The position numbers and the translations under genes were made by a program. The notes under the pieces are model-generated. The model was not told the origin of the DNA and made no database searches. It saw nothing but the letters and a program-made list of their open reading frames with translations. Shown piece after piece: positions 27,062 to 34,854 of a DNA stretch of 64,000 nt (positions are counted from its first letter, which is position 1; every line of letters starts with the position of its first letter). Source of the DNA: UBA8437 sp963582065 (GTDB lineage Bacteria > Planctomycetota > Planctomycetia > Planctomycetales > Planctomycetaceae); assembly GCA_963582065.1 (NCBI GenBank), contig CAUZRQ010000004.1, positions 54,226-118,225 of the forward strand, read 5' to 3'.

Positions 27062-29214
27062 TCCGGGTCGGTTGCCTGATGTTTCTGCTCGCCGGTCCCG
27101 CCGTCGCGGCTGCTCCGCCCGGTTCGGTCAGCTTCACCAATGACGTGATGGCCGTGTTGGGAAAGGCCGGTTGCAATTCCGGTGCCTGCCACGGCCACAA
27201 CTCTGGCAAGGCCGGATTCAAGCTCAGCCTGCGGGGCTACGATCTGCGGGCCGACTTCGCTGCGTTGCTCGACCCCGATTCGGGCCGCGTCGACCGCGAG
27301 GATCCGGCCGAGAGCCTGGTTCTGCAGATGCCGACGGCACAACTGGAGCACGGTGGGGGAAAGCGGTTCGAGGTCGGCTCGGAGTCTTACCGGGTGTTGT
27401 TGAATTGGATTCGGCAGGGTGCGAAATCCGATGTCGGCACCGCCTCGAAGCTCAAACGGATCGACGTCCATCCAGCGGTTTTTGAGCATTTCAGGATTCC
27501 CCAGGTGGAATCTCTGCGGGTCACCGCGCACTTTGACGATGGGCGGCAACGCGATGTCACGCGGTTGGCGATATACGAATCGTCGACCGAAGGCGTGGTC
27601 GACGTTGACCGGATGGGACGGGTGGTGTCTCGTCGCCCGGGTGAGACCGCCGTGCTGGTGCGGTTCCTGGACAAGAAGGCGCTGTCGAGAGGACTTGTGG
27701 TCTCAAAGCAAAAGGGGTTTGCCTGGACTGCTCCCCCGCAGCACAACTTCATCGACCGGCATATCGATGCCAAGCTGAGGAAGATCCAGGTCCTGCCGTC
27801 GGCCGTGTGCACCGACGCCGAGTTCCTGCGGCGGGCCAGCCTGGACATCTGTGGAGTGCCGCCCGGCCCGGTCGAGGTGTTGGCCTTTCTGTCGGAATCG
27901 GCACCGGATCGTCGGTCGCGCAAGATTGATGAATTGTTGTTGCGCGAGGACTTTGGCGATGTCTGGGCGATGAGGTGGTTGGAACTCTCCGGGACAAACG
28001 AATCGGGTGACTCGGCACGCTTCAAGGGAATCTGGACACTCTCGCTATGGCTCCGCAGGGCCATCAACAACAACATTCCGTATGACCAATTCGTACGGGG
28101 ACTCGTGGCCGGCAAAGGCAGTTCGATCCACAACCCCGCGATCACCTTCACGGTCAATCAGCTCAAACGGGTCGAAACCGTTCCCCAACTGTTCCTGGGG
28201 ATCCGTCTGCAGTGCGCCGAGTGTCACGACCATCCGTTTGATGTCTGGACCCAGGCGAACTACCGTGCGATGACCGAGTTCTTCGGGCATCTTGGCAGCA
28301 AGGAGGGGCCGAGTGATCCTTACGGCCGAGAAATTCGCCGGTTCGTGAAGCCCGAGTCCAGGGTGCCGTGGAAGGCCAACGAGCGTGTCGAACTGGTTCA
28401 CCTGGACGGCAGTCGCGTGAAGGTGCCCGTGGCGAGCGATCGCCGTGACGCACTGGTCGACTGGATGTTCGGGCCCGGACGTCGGCTGACGGCGAGGGCG
28501 ATCGTCAATCGTGTCTGGGGACGGATGCTGGGGCGAGGGATTGTGCACCCGGTCGACGACATGCGTTTCAGCAACCCCGCGGTCAACGAACCGTTGCTGG
28601 CGGCGGTGGCGGACGACCTGATTGCTCATCACTGGAACCTGAAGCACCTGGTGCGGACGATCGCGATGTCGCGAACCTATCAACAGAGTTCGATTCCCAA
28701 CGACTCGAATCGCGGCGAATACACCAACTTCTCACACGCAGCCTTGAGGCGGTTGTCGGCCGAACAACTGGCCGACGCGGTCAGCCGGGTGACGGGAGTC
28801 GATGAACCGTACCGTGTCGGGCCCCCGGGGCTTCGGGCCGTCCATGTTCCCTATGTGGCGGCCGGTTCGCGGCTGTTACGGCTCTTTGGCCGACCGACCG
28901 AGCGGGCTTCGGCCTGCGAGTGCCGCCGCAGCCCCGACGCCACGCTGCCCCAGGTCATGTACCTGCTCAACGGTGCCGAACTCTGGAAGAAGATCCGATC
29001 GCCCGAGGGGACCGTCGAGCGATTGTCCAGGACGCACCCAGAGGCCGGCGGCCTGGTCGTGGCTCTCTACCTGGCTGTCCTCTCGCGACCGCCGTCGAGC
29101 GGCGAGGTCGGATTGGGAACACGGTACCTGGCCGCCTCGGGAACTCGCCGCGAGGGGGCCGAGGACCTGGCCTGGGCGTTGTTGAACAGTCCCGAATTCC
29201 TGTTCAACCACTAG
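27058..29214 (+). CDS. DUF1549-DUF1553 (PSCyt2-PSD1) protein with Ig-like domain
   Basis: 718 aa from the ATG at 27058, giving a signal peptide (MIRVGCLMFLLAGPAVAAAP). Order: an N-terminal cytochrome-like segment with CNSGACHGH (CxxxCH, not a standard CxxCH) near residue 40; a bacterial Ig-like (BIG2) segment at about 150-215 (VTAHFDDGRQRDVTRLA ... VVDVDRMGRVVSRRPGETAV); DUF1549 from about 235 (HNFIDRHIDAKLRKIQVLP) with CAECHDHPFD; and DUF1553 from about 470 (RRLTARAIVNRVWGRMLGRG). It is shorter than the copy at 3149-6502 and lacks the carbohydrate-binding-like insert. Last gene of the 23961-29214 operon, with a 4-bp overlap upstream. Periplasmic haem-type protein of unknown activity. Confidence 0.9.
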   Translation: MIRVGCLMFLLAGPAVAAAPPGSVSFTNDVMAVLGKAGCNSGACHGHNSGKAGFKLSLRGYDLRADFAALLDPDSGRVDREDPAESLVLQMPTAQLEHGGGKRFEVGSESYRVLLNWIRQGAKSDVGTASKLKRIDVHPAVFEHFRIPQVESLRVTAHFDDGRQRDVTRLAIYESSTEGVVDVDRMGRVVSRRPGETAVLVRFLDKKALSRGLVVSKQKGFAWTAPPQHNFIDRHIDAKLRKIQVLPSAVCTDAEFLRRASLDICGVPPGPVEVLAFLSESAPDRRSRKIDELLLREDFGDVWAMRWLELSGTNESGDSARFKGIWTLSLWLRRAINNNIPYDQFVRGLVAGKGSSIHNPAITFTVNQLKRVETVPQLFLGIRLQCAECHDHPFDVWTQANYRAMTEFFGHLGSKEGPSDPYGREIRRFVKPESRVPWKANERVELVHLDGSRVKVPVASDRRDALVDWMFGPGRRLTARAIVNRVWGRMLGRGIVHPVDDMRFSNPAVNEPLLAAVADDLIAHHWNLKHLVRTIAMSRTYQQSSIPNDSNRGEYTNFSHAALRRLSAEQLADAVSRVTGVDEPYRVGPPGLRAVHVPYVAAGSRLLRLFGRPTERASACECRRSPDATLPQVMYLLNGAELWKKIRSPEGTVERLSRTHPEAGGLVVALYLAVLSRPPSSGEVGLGTRYLAASGTRREGAEDLAWALLNSPEFLFNH

Positions 29215-29241
29215 AGGTGTCCCGGCCGGTGTTTGCCGGTA

Positions 29242-30579
29242 TCAGGTGTCGATTTCGGTCAGCCTCTGCTTGCTGTCGCCGATCGACTCGACCTCGGCGT
29301 CCAGTCGGTCGAGCATCGAGAGGAACAGGTCGTTGAGAGGCCGTTCCTCCTTGGCGGCCACGCACCGGCCCGTCTGCATGGTGCGACCGCCGCGTCCGGC
29401 GACGACGACCGGGAGGTCGTGGTGCGTGTGCCGATTGCCGTCGCCAAGTCCGCTGCCGTACATGATCATGCAGTTGTCCAGCAGGGTCCCGTCGGCTTCC
29501 TTGATGCCCTGCAGTTTGCCCAGGAAGCGAACAAACTGTTCGACGTGCCACTTGTCGATCCGCTTGAGCTGGTCGATTTTCGCCTTTTCGTCGCGGTGAT
29601 GCGAGAGGCTGTGCCAGCCGGCGTTGACGTCGACCATGGGGTAGGTGCGGTTGCTGCCGGCATTGCCAAGCATGTAGGTCGACACTCGTGTGGTGTCGGT
29701 CTGAAAGGCCAGGGTCAGCAGGTCGTACATCAGGTTGACGTGCTCGGTCAGGTCCCGCGGGGTTTTGCCGGGGATCTTGAAGTTCTTGGGCCGCCGCTGC
29801 CGGGCGTCCTGTTCAGCCCGTGCGATCCGTTGTTCGATCTCGCGAACGCTGTTGAAGTACTCGGCGAGTTTTGCCTTGTCGTTCTTGCCCAGGGTCTTCT
29901 GCAGCCGCTTGGCGTCGGCGGCGACCAGGTCGAGGATGCTCTTGCGGATGCGGTTGCGACGCTTGCGGACCTGGGCATCTTCTACGGACCCGAACAATCG
30001 GCGGAAGACCGCCCGCGGGCTGATTTCCTTGGCGACGGGGGTGGTGGCGGTTTTCCAGGCCACGTTGGACGAGTAGGCACAACTGTAGCCGGAATCGCAG
30101 TTGCCGGCGTTGCGGCCACGTTCGATTCCGATTTCCAGAGACGGCAGTCGGGTCCGCTTGCCGATCTGCTGAGCGGCCACCTGGTCGACCGAGACGCCGA
30201 CCTTGATGTTGGAACCGGATGTCTTGACCGGGTGCGCGCCGGTCAGGTAACTGGCGGCACACCGGGCGTGGTCGCCCGGGCCGTCACCCTTGGCGCGGCC
30301 GTTGTCCTGGGCCAGTCCGGTGAAGATGTTCAACTCGCTGCGGAAGGGTTCCAGTGGCTTGAGTGTTTCGCCGAGTTGGAAGTCGGTGCCTTCGCCGGTC
30401 GGCTTCCACGAAGGCATGATCGCCCCGTTGGGGAAGAAGACGAACGCGGCGCGTACCGGCGGCGTGGTCGCCGCCGCAGCCGCCCGCGCCGATTGCATCC
30501 CATCAAGCAGGGGCAATGCCATCGTGGCACCCAGGCCCTGCAGGAACGTTCGTCGGGGAATCGTCTTGAAACCACTCAT
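29242..30579 (-). CDS. DUF1552 family protein, Tat-type exported
   Basis: 445 aa. The N-terminus TIPRRTFLQGLGATMALPLL is a twin-arginine signal. Family traits include VFFPNGAIMPSW, EIGIERGRNAGNCDSGYSCA and the near-C-terminal MYGSGLGDGNRHTHHDLP. DUF1552 is the usual partner of DUF1587/1592/1588/1585 proteins, and the ATG here overlaps the stop of exactly such a gene (4 bp). Its fold is thought to be related to DUF1501; the substrate is unknown. Confidence 0.9.
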   Translation of the reverse strand: MSGFKTIPRRTFLQGLGATMALPLLDGMQSARAAAAATTPPVRAAFVFFPNGAIMPSWKPTGEGTDFQLGETLKPLEPFRSELNIFTGLAQDNGRAKGDGPGDHARCAASYLTGAHPVKTSGSNIKVGVSVDQVAAQQIGKRTRLPSLEIGIERGRNAGNCDSGYSCAYSSNVAWKTATTPVAKEISPRAVFRRLFGSVEDAQVRKRRNRIRKSILDLVAADAKRLQKTLGKNDKAKLAEYFNSVREIEQRIARAEQDARQRRPKNFKIPGKTPRDLTEHVNLMYDLLTLAFQTDTTRVSTYMLGNAGSNRTYPMVDVNAGWHSLSHHRDEKAKIDQLKRIDKWHVEQFVRFLGKLQGIKEADGTLLDNCMIMYGSGLGDGNRHTHHDLPVVVAGRGGRTMQTGRCVAAKEERPLNDLFLSMLDRLDAEVESIGDSKQRLTEIDT

Positions 30580-33050
30580 GGCTTGACTCCTTCTGCTCGC
30601 CGCATCCGGAACGGATCACTCTGCACGACCGCAATCACCAGCGCCTGGAAGCGTAAACTGTCTGCCTGGCAGGCCGCCACGATTCTATCAACAGCACAGC
30701 GGTCGTTGAACTCCAGTCCGCGACCAAGCGAGTACACCAGCATCTTCCTTGATAAGGATCGGCAAAAACGGTCCTGTCGCTTCTTGAGGATCCCGATCAA
30801 CTCGGCCGGACCCGAAAATGATTCGTCACCGGGTAACTGGCCCGACGAGTCGATTTTGTGTTTGCCGTCGGTGTCCCGCCAGCGTCCGATGGCGTCGAAG
30901 TTCTCGAATCCGAATCCCAGCGCGTCCATCTGCCGGTGGCAAATCGCACAGGCCGGCTTCTCACGATGGATCTCCAGTTGCTTCCTCAGGGTGGCATCCG
31001 GAGCGGCCTTGGTGGCCTGTTCGAGGTCGGGCACGTCGGGGGGGGGCGGTGGCGGCGGGCTGTCGAGAATGTTCTCCATGATCCACTTGCCCCGCTTGAC
31101 CGGAGAGGTGCGATCGGGATTGGAGGTCAGGGTCAGGATGCTGGCCTGGGTCAGCACCCCGCCGCGGCGGGTGTCGGACAGGTCGATGCGCCGCATCTGG
31201 TTTCCCTCGATGCCGGGGATCCCGTACAGCTTGGCCAGCGGTGCGTTGACGAAGGTGAAACGGCCGTCGAGAAACTGGGTGATCGGCAGGTTCTTGTTCA
31301 TCACCTCGGCAAAGAACAGGCTGGTTTCCTGTTGCATCGCCTCCCGCAACACGGGGGTGAACTCGGGGAACTTCTTCGGGTCCGGAGTCCACTCGTCGAG
31401 GATCCTGAGGTTCAACCACTGGCTGGCGAAGTTGTCGACCAGGGAGCGGGACCGTGAGTCGGCCAGCATGCGGCGGGCCTGCGCGGCAAGCACGTCGGGA
31501 CGATGCAATCGGTTCTGCTCGGCCAGTCGGAACAACTCGTCGTCGGGCAGGCTGCTCCACAGGAAGTAGCTCAGCCGTGAGGCCAACTCGAAGTCAGTCA
31601 GCGGCTTGTTGCCGTTGCTGTCGTTGTCCGGGTGGCCGTGTTCGACTCGGAACAGGAAGTGGGGTGAGACGAGTACCGCCTGCAGCCCGATCTGCATCGC
31701 CGCTTCGAAGGGTTCTCCGTCCGCGGTCGCCTTGGCGACGAAGTTCGCGACCGGGTCGACTTCGTCGTTGGTCACCGGGCGGCGGAAGGCCCGCCGCATC
31801 AGCGGGGTGAGGTTGGCTCGGGCCGCCTCGGTTGCGGTGCGGTCCTTCCCGGGCCGGAAGCGGACCAACTGCCGATGCGACTTGGGCAGGTCCTCGAGTT
31901 TCACCTCCAACGGACCGATCACATCGACGGCATGCACGTACGCGTTGCGGTCGCCCTTGAGCTTGGGGTCGGGGTCGTCGGGCTTGTAGTAGTCGTTGAT
32001 GAAGGCCACCCGAATCCGTCGGCGTCCCCGCATCATCTTCAGCGTGTTTTCGTGGTTCTGCCGGTCAGCGCGGTTCTTGCTCTTGATGTCAATCGTCTTG
32101 ATCGTCTTGCCGTCGACCGAGAGTGTCAGTCGGGCCGGCTCGGGGCCGGCCTGGTCGGCCGAGGCATTGATTCGAAAGACGTATTCGCCATCAGACGGGA
32201 ATTCGATCACGATCCCGACATGGCCGCGTGAGAAGATGCCGAAGCTCGATCCCTGTGCGTTAACGCCCAGGTTCTTGTTGAACTGGCCGCCGGTGAACTT
32301 GCGGTTGCGGGATATGAACGGATCGGTGGAGACGATCGCTTTGCCGGCAACCTGTTCGGCCGCATCGAGGTATTTCTCGATCAGCAACGGCGAGACGCTC
32401 AGCACGTCACCGATGTTGTCGAATCCCTCGCCGACATCGTCGCTGGGGAAGTTCTTTGCCGGCTGAAAGTCGACGCCCAGCAGGTCCCGGATCGTGTTGT
32501 TGTATTCGGCGCGGTTGAGTCGTCGAATCGTGACCCGGCCGGGGTCGCGAACGAGGTCGCAGTCAATGTCGAAAAGCGTCTTGTCCAGGTACTTGACGAC
32601 GGATGCTCTCTGCTTGGAATCGGGTTGCTTGTCATGGTCCAGTGGCGGCATCGCCCCGAGTTCCAGGTACTGCAACGTCTTGGCCCAGGTCTTGCGGTCA
32701 GCCTGGACGTCTGCGGTCGACCGGTACTTGTCGAATCTCAACCCCCCGTTGTCGGTGTCCGGTCCGTGGCACTTGTGGCAGTAGGTGGCCAGGAACGGGG
32801 CGATCGTCTTCTTGAAGGGGTCCGGCGGCTTCGGCGGCGGGGGGGGTGTTTCGGGTGCAGGCGACCGATCGTCGTCTTCTGTCGCCGCCATGAGCGGGCG
32901 GACGGCCGTCACGGGACTCTCGGTCGAATAGACCCATGCGGCCAGCAGGGCCAGGGCACCCGTGCCACCGGCGGCCAAGAGCTGCCCGGGCCACGAGGGG
33001 CGCTGGGGCCGGCCGCGGCGGGACGAACGAGTCGGCACGGGGAGATCCAT
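30576..33050 (-). CDS. DUF1587-DUF1595-DUF1592-DUF1588-DUF1585 cytochrome-like protein
   Basis: 824 aa from the ATG at 33050, preceded by GGGGAG; the frame is open to 33374 without a signal. A membrane segment at about 25-42 acts as anchor or signal. Then: PSCyt1-like haem segment (APFLATYCHKCHGPDTDNG); DUF1587 (RRLNRAEYNNTIRDLLGVD); a beta-rich, sugar-binding-like region (IVIEFPSDGEYVFRI); DUF1595 (LTPLMRRAFRRPVTNDEV); DUF1592 (LASRLSYFLWSSLPDDELF); DUF1588 (GVLTQASILTLTSNPDRTSP and a Pro run); and DUF1585 (SLSRKMLVYSLGRGLEF). All five modules are standard for the family and none looks broken. It forms an operon with the DUF1552 gene. Presumed periplasmic, function unknown. Confidence 0.9.
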   Translation of the reverse strand: MDLPVPTRSSRRGRPQRPSWPGQLLAAGGTGALALLAAWVYSTESPVTAVRPLMAATEDDDRSPAPETPPPPPKPPDPFKKTIAPFLATYCHKCHGPDTDNGGLRFDKYRSTADVQADRKTWAKTLQYLELGAMPPLDHDKQPDSKQRASVVKYLDKTLFDIDCDLVRDPGRVTIRRLNRAEYNNTIRDLLGVDFQPAKNFPSDDVGEGFDNIGDVLSVSPLLIEKYLDAAEQVAGKAIVSTDPFISRNRKFTGGQFNKNLGVNAQGSSFGIFSRGHVGIVIEFPSDGEYVFRINASADQAGPEPARLTLSVDGKTIKTIDIKSKNRADRQNHENTLKMMRGRRRIRVAFINDYYKPDDPDPKLKGDRNAYVHAVDVIGPLEVKLEDLPKSHRQLVRFRPGKDRTATEAARANLTPLMRRAFRRPVTNDEVDPVANFVAKATADGEPFEAAMQIGLQAVLVSPHFLFRVEHGHPDNDSNGNKPLTDFELASRLSYFLWSSLPDDELFRLAEQNRLHRPDVLAAQARRMLADSRSRSLVDNFASQWLNLRILDEWTPDPKKFPEFTPVLREAMQQETSLFFAEVMNKNLPITQFLDGRFTFVNAPLAKLYGIPGIEGNQMRRIDLSDTRRGGVLTQASILTLTSNPDRTSPVKRGKWIMENILDSPPPPPPPDVPDLEQATKAAPDATLRKQLEIHREKPACAICHRQMDALGFGFENFDAIGRWRDTDGKHKIDSSGQLPGDESFSGPAELIGILKKRQDRFCRSLSRKMLVYSLGRGLEFNDRCAVDRIVAACQADSLRFQALVIAVVQSDPFRMRRAEGVKP

Positions 33051-33141
33051 GGGGGTGAGAAGGCAGGTGGGCCGCCGGCAGGAGACACGATTATAGTCAG
33101 CCGAAGGCACTACGTGACAGACCGTGTGCTTTGTCCATTCG

Positions 33142-34704
33142 TCACGTCTCATCATCCGGAAGCGGTGGGGCCAGTCGTTCGTCACCGGTGCCGCGTTCAC
33201 GCCATGCCCGCATCGCCTCTCGCAGGTCGGGGTGACCTGGCCAGCCCAGCGACAGCGCCAGGTAGACCGCGGCGGACAGGGCGACGGCGGCGAATCCAAT
33301 GACAAGCCCGTTTCCGAGCCCCTCGGCCAAGCCCAGCCCGGCGAGTCCCGCCAGCAGGCTGTAGGCGGCCGCACGTGCCACGCCGGTCAGCACCCGTGGT
33401 TGGTCCTCGATTCCGATCGTGCCACGCATCGCCCACCAGGCGACGCCCAGCAGCAGCCAGGCTGTTGCCGAGGTCGAGATCGCCAGCCCCACCTCCTGCA
33501 GGGGGTTGATCAGCAGCAGGTTCAGCACCAGGTTGGGGACGAACAGGCCCAGCAGGCCGATCACCGCCAGGTGCTTCCAGCGGCCCAGCACCAGCATGGC
33601 CTGCACCAGGGCCAGGCCGGCCAGTTCGGGGAACAGGCCCCAGGCGTAGCCGCCCAGTGTCAGCCCGAGTCGATCGAAATCTGCAGAGTCGAGTTCTCCC
33701 AGCGAGAGGGCCGGCAGCAGGGTGCGGCCGGCGACCAGGACCAGCGCAGAGACCGGCAGCAGCAGAACCGCCGAGAACCGTACCAGGCGGCTGCAACTGT
33801 GCCGCAGGCCGTCGTGGTCGCCGCCGGCGACCTGTTCAGAGAAGCGGGGCAGGAGCACCCAGAGCATCGAGGCGACCAGGGTGCCCGAGAGGAAGTCCTT
33901 TCCCAGTGCGCTCCAGTAGAGGATGCTGAGCCGGCCTTCGGGCAGCCAACTGGCCATTGCACGATCGACCAGCACATTGACCTGGCCAATCGTGTCCAGC
34001 CACAAAAACGGCAGCACCACGGCCACAAAACTTCCGCCTCCTCGGAACAGCCAGCCACCGGGTGCCAGGAAGCGATGTCCGCTGCGGTGTGCCAGTCCGG
34101 CGAGAACCACGGCCTGAATCGACGTGCCGGCCAGCAGGCTCCAGGCCAATACCGCGGCGCCGTCACCTGTTCCCCGGACCAGCACCGCCGTGACGATCGC
34201 GGCGGTCGGCAGCACGTGAGTCCACTGTGGGCGAGCGAAGCTGTGGCGGGCATTGAGCACCGCGGTCAGCGCCGACACGGCCGCCGTCGGCAGGATCAGC
34301 CAGGCGGCTGGAGTGGTGAGGCGGGCGAGCGGCCCGGCCAACGCTCGATGACGCTCGGCGGTCAACAGCAGCGGCCATGCGGCAGGCAACATCCACCAGG
34401 CCAGTGCGGCCAGTGCCGTGGAGAACAGGAGCACCTGGGCCAGGTAGCGGTTGGTGAAGGCGGCCAGGTCCCCGGCCAATTCTCGGCGCGGAGCTTCGAC
34501 GATGTAGCCGCGGCGGACGGCTCCCAGGTAAAACGCCAGGGCCAGGGCCGGAGCCAGCAGGGCCAGAGCGTAGGCGTCGATCTGGTCGCCGGCACCGAAT
34601 CGACCGGCGATCACCAGTTCCTTGCCCAGCGAGGCGATTCGGCACAGCGCCAGCACACCTGCCAGCAGCAGGCCGGTTCTGGCGACGCTGCGCTGAGCGG
34701 GCAT
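33142..34704 (-). CDS. MurJ/MviN-like MOP-superfamily flippase
   Basis: 520 aa from the ATG at 34704, which has GGCAAGGAAA in front; a GTG at 34722 is the alternative. Thirteen to fourteen hydrophobic helices span the whole protein. The N-terminal half carries the MOP-type pattern (RIASLGKELVIAGRFGAGDQIDAYALA), close to the lipid II flippase MurJ and to O-antigen or polysaccharide exporters. It probably flips a lipid-linked cell-wall or polysaccharide precursor. Charged residues needed by MurJ cannot be verified by eye, so assignment to lipid II is not certain. It stands as a single gene 91 bp downstream of nothing related, and divergent from the TPR/redoxin gene. Confidence 0.75.
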   Translation of the reverse strand: MPAQRSVARTGLLLAGVLALCRIASLGKELVIAGRFGAGDQIDAYALALLAPALALAFYLGAVRRGYIVEAPRRELAGDLAAFTNRYLAQVLLFSTALAALAWWMLPAAWPLLLTAERHRALAGPLARLTTPAAWLILPTAAVSALTAVLNARHSFARPQWTHVLPTAAIVTAVLVRGTGDGAAVLAWSLLAGTSIQAVVLAGLAHRSGHRFLAPGGWLFRGGGSFVAVVLPFLWLDTIGQVNVLVDRAMASWLPEGRLSILYWSALGKDFLSGTLVASMLWVLLPRFSEQVAGGDHDGLRHSCSRLVRFSAVLLLPVSALVLVAGRTLLPALSLGELDSADFDRLGLTLGGYAWGLFPELAGLALVQAMLVLGRWKHLAVIGLLGLFVPNLVLNLLLINPLQEVGLAISTSATAWLLLGVAWWAMRGTIGIEDQPRVLTGVARAAAYSLLAGLAGLGLAEGLGNGLVIGFAAVALSAAVYLALSLGWPGHPDLREAMRAWRERGTGDERLAPPLPDDET

Positions 34705-34792
34705 CCGTTTTCCTTGCCTCACAACGCCTCAACATCGACCCGGGCAGATGTTACAGTAAACTGCTGGGGATGTCGTTAGGCGGTGAGCGTTG

Positions 34793-34814
34793 ACCGGGAG
34801 CAGGATCTCCCGGT
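34793..34814 (+). promoter_or_regulatory. Perfect inverted repeat before the TPR/redoxin gene
   Basis: ACCGGGAG (34793-34800) and CTCCCGGT (34807-34814) flank a 6-base loop and are followed by TTCTGTCTG. It sits about 40 bp before the chosen ATG at 34855. It could be an operator, a leader hairpin or a weak attenuator. Confidence 0.35.
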
Positions 34815-34854
34815 TTCTGTCTGCCGAATTGTCAGTTCGAGCAATCAAACGGTG

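Noticed and set aside
29233..31569. Plus-strand open frame of 778 codons
   Set aside because: It is antisense to the DUF1552 and DUF1585 region, with no start signals or domains.
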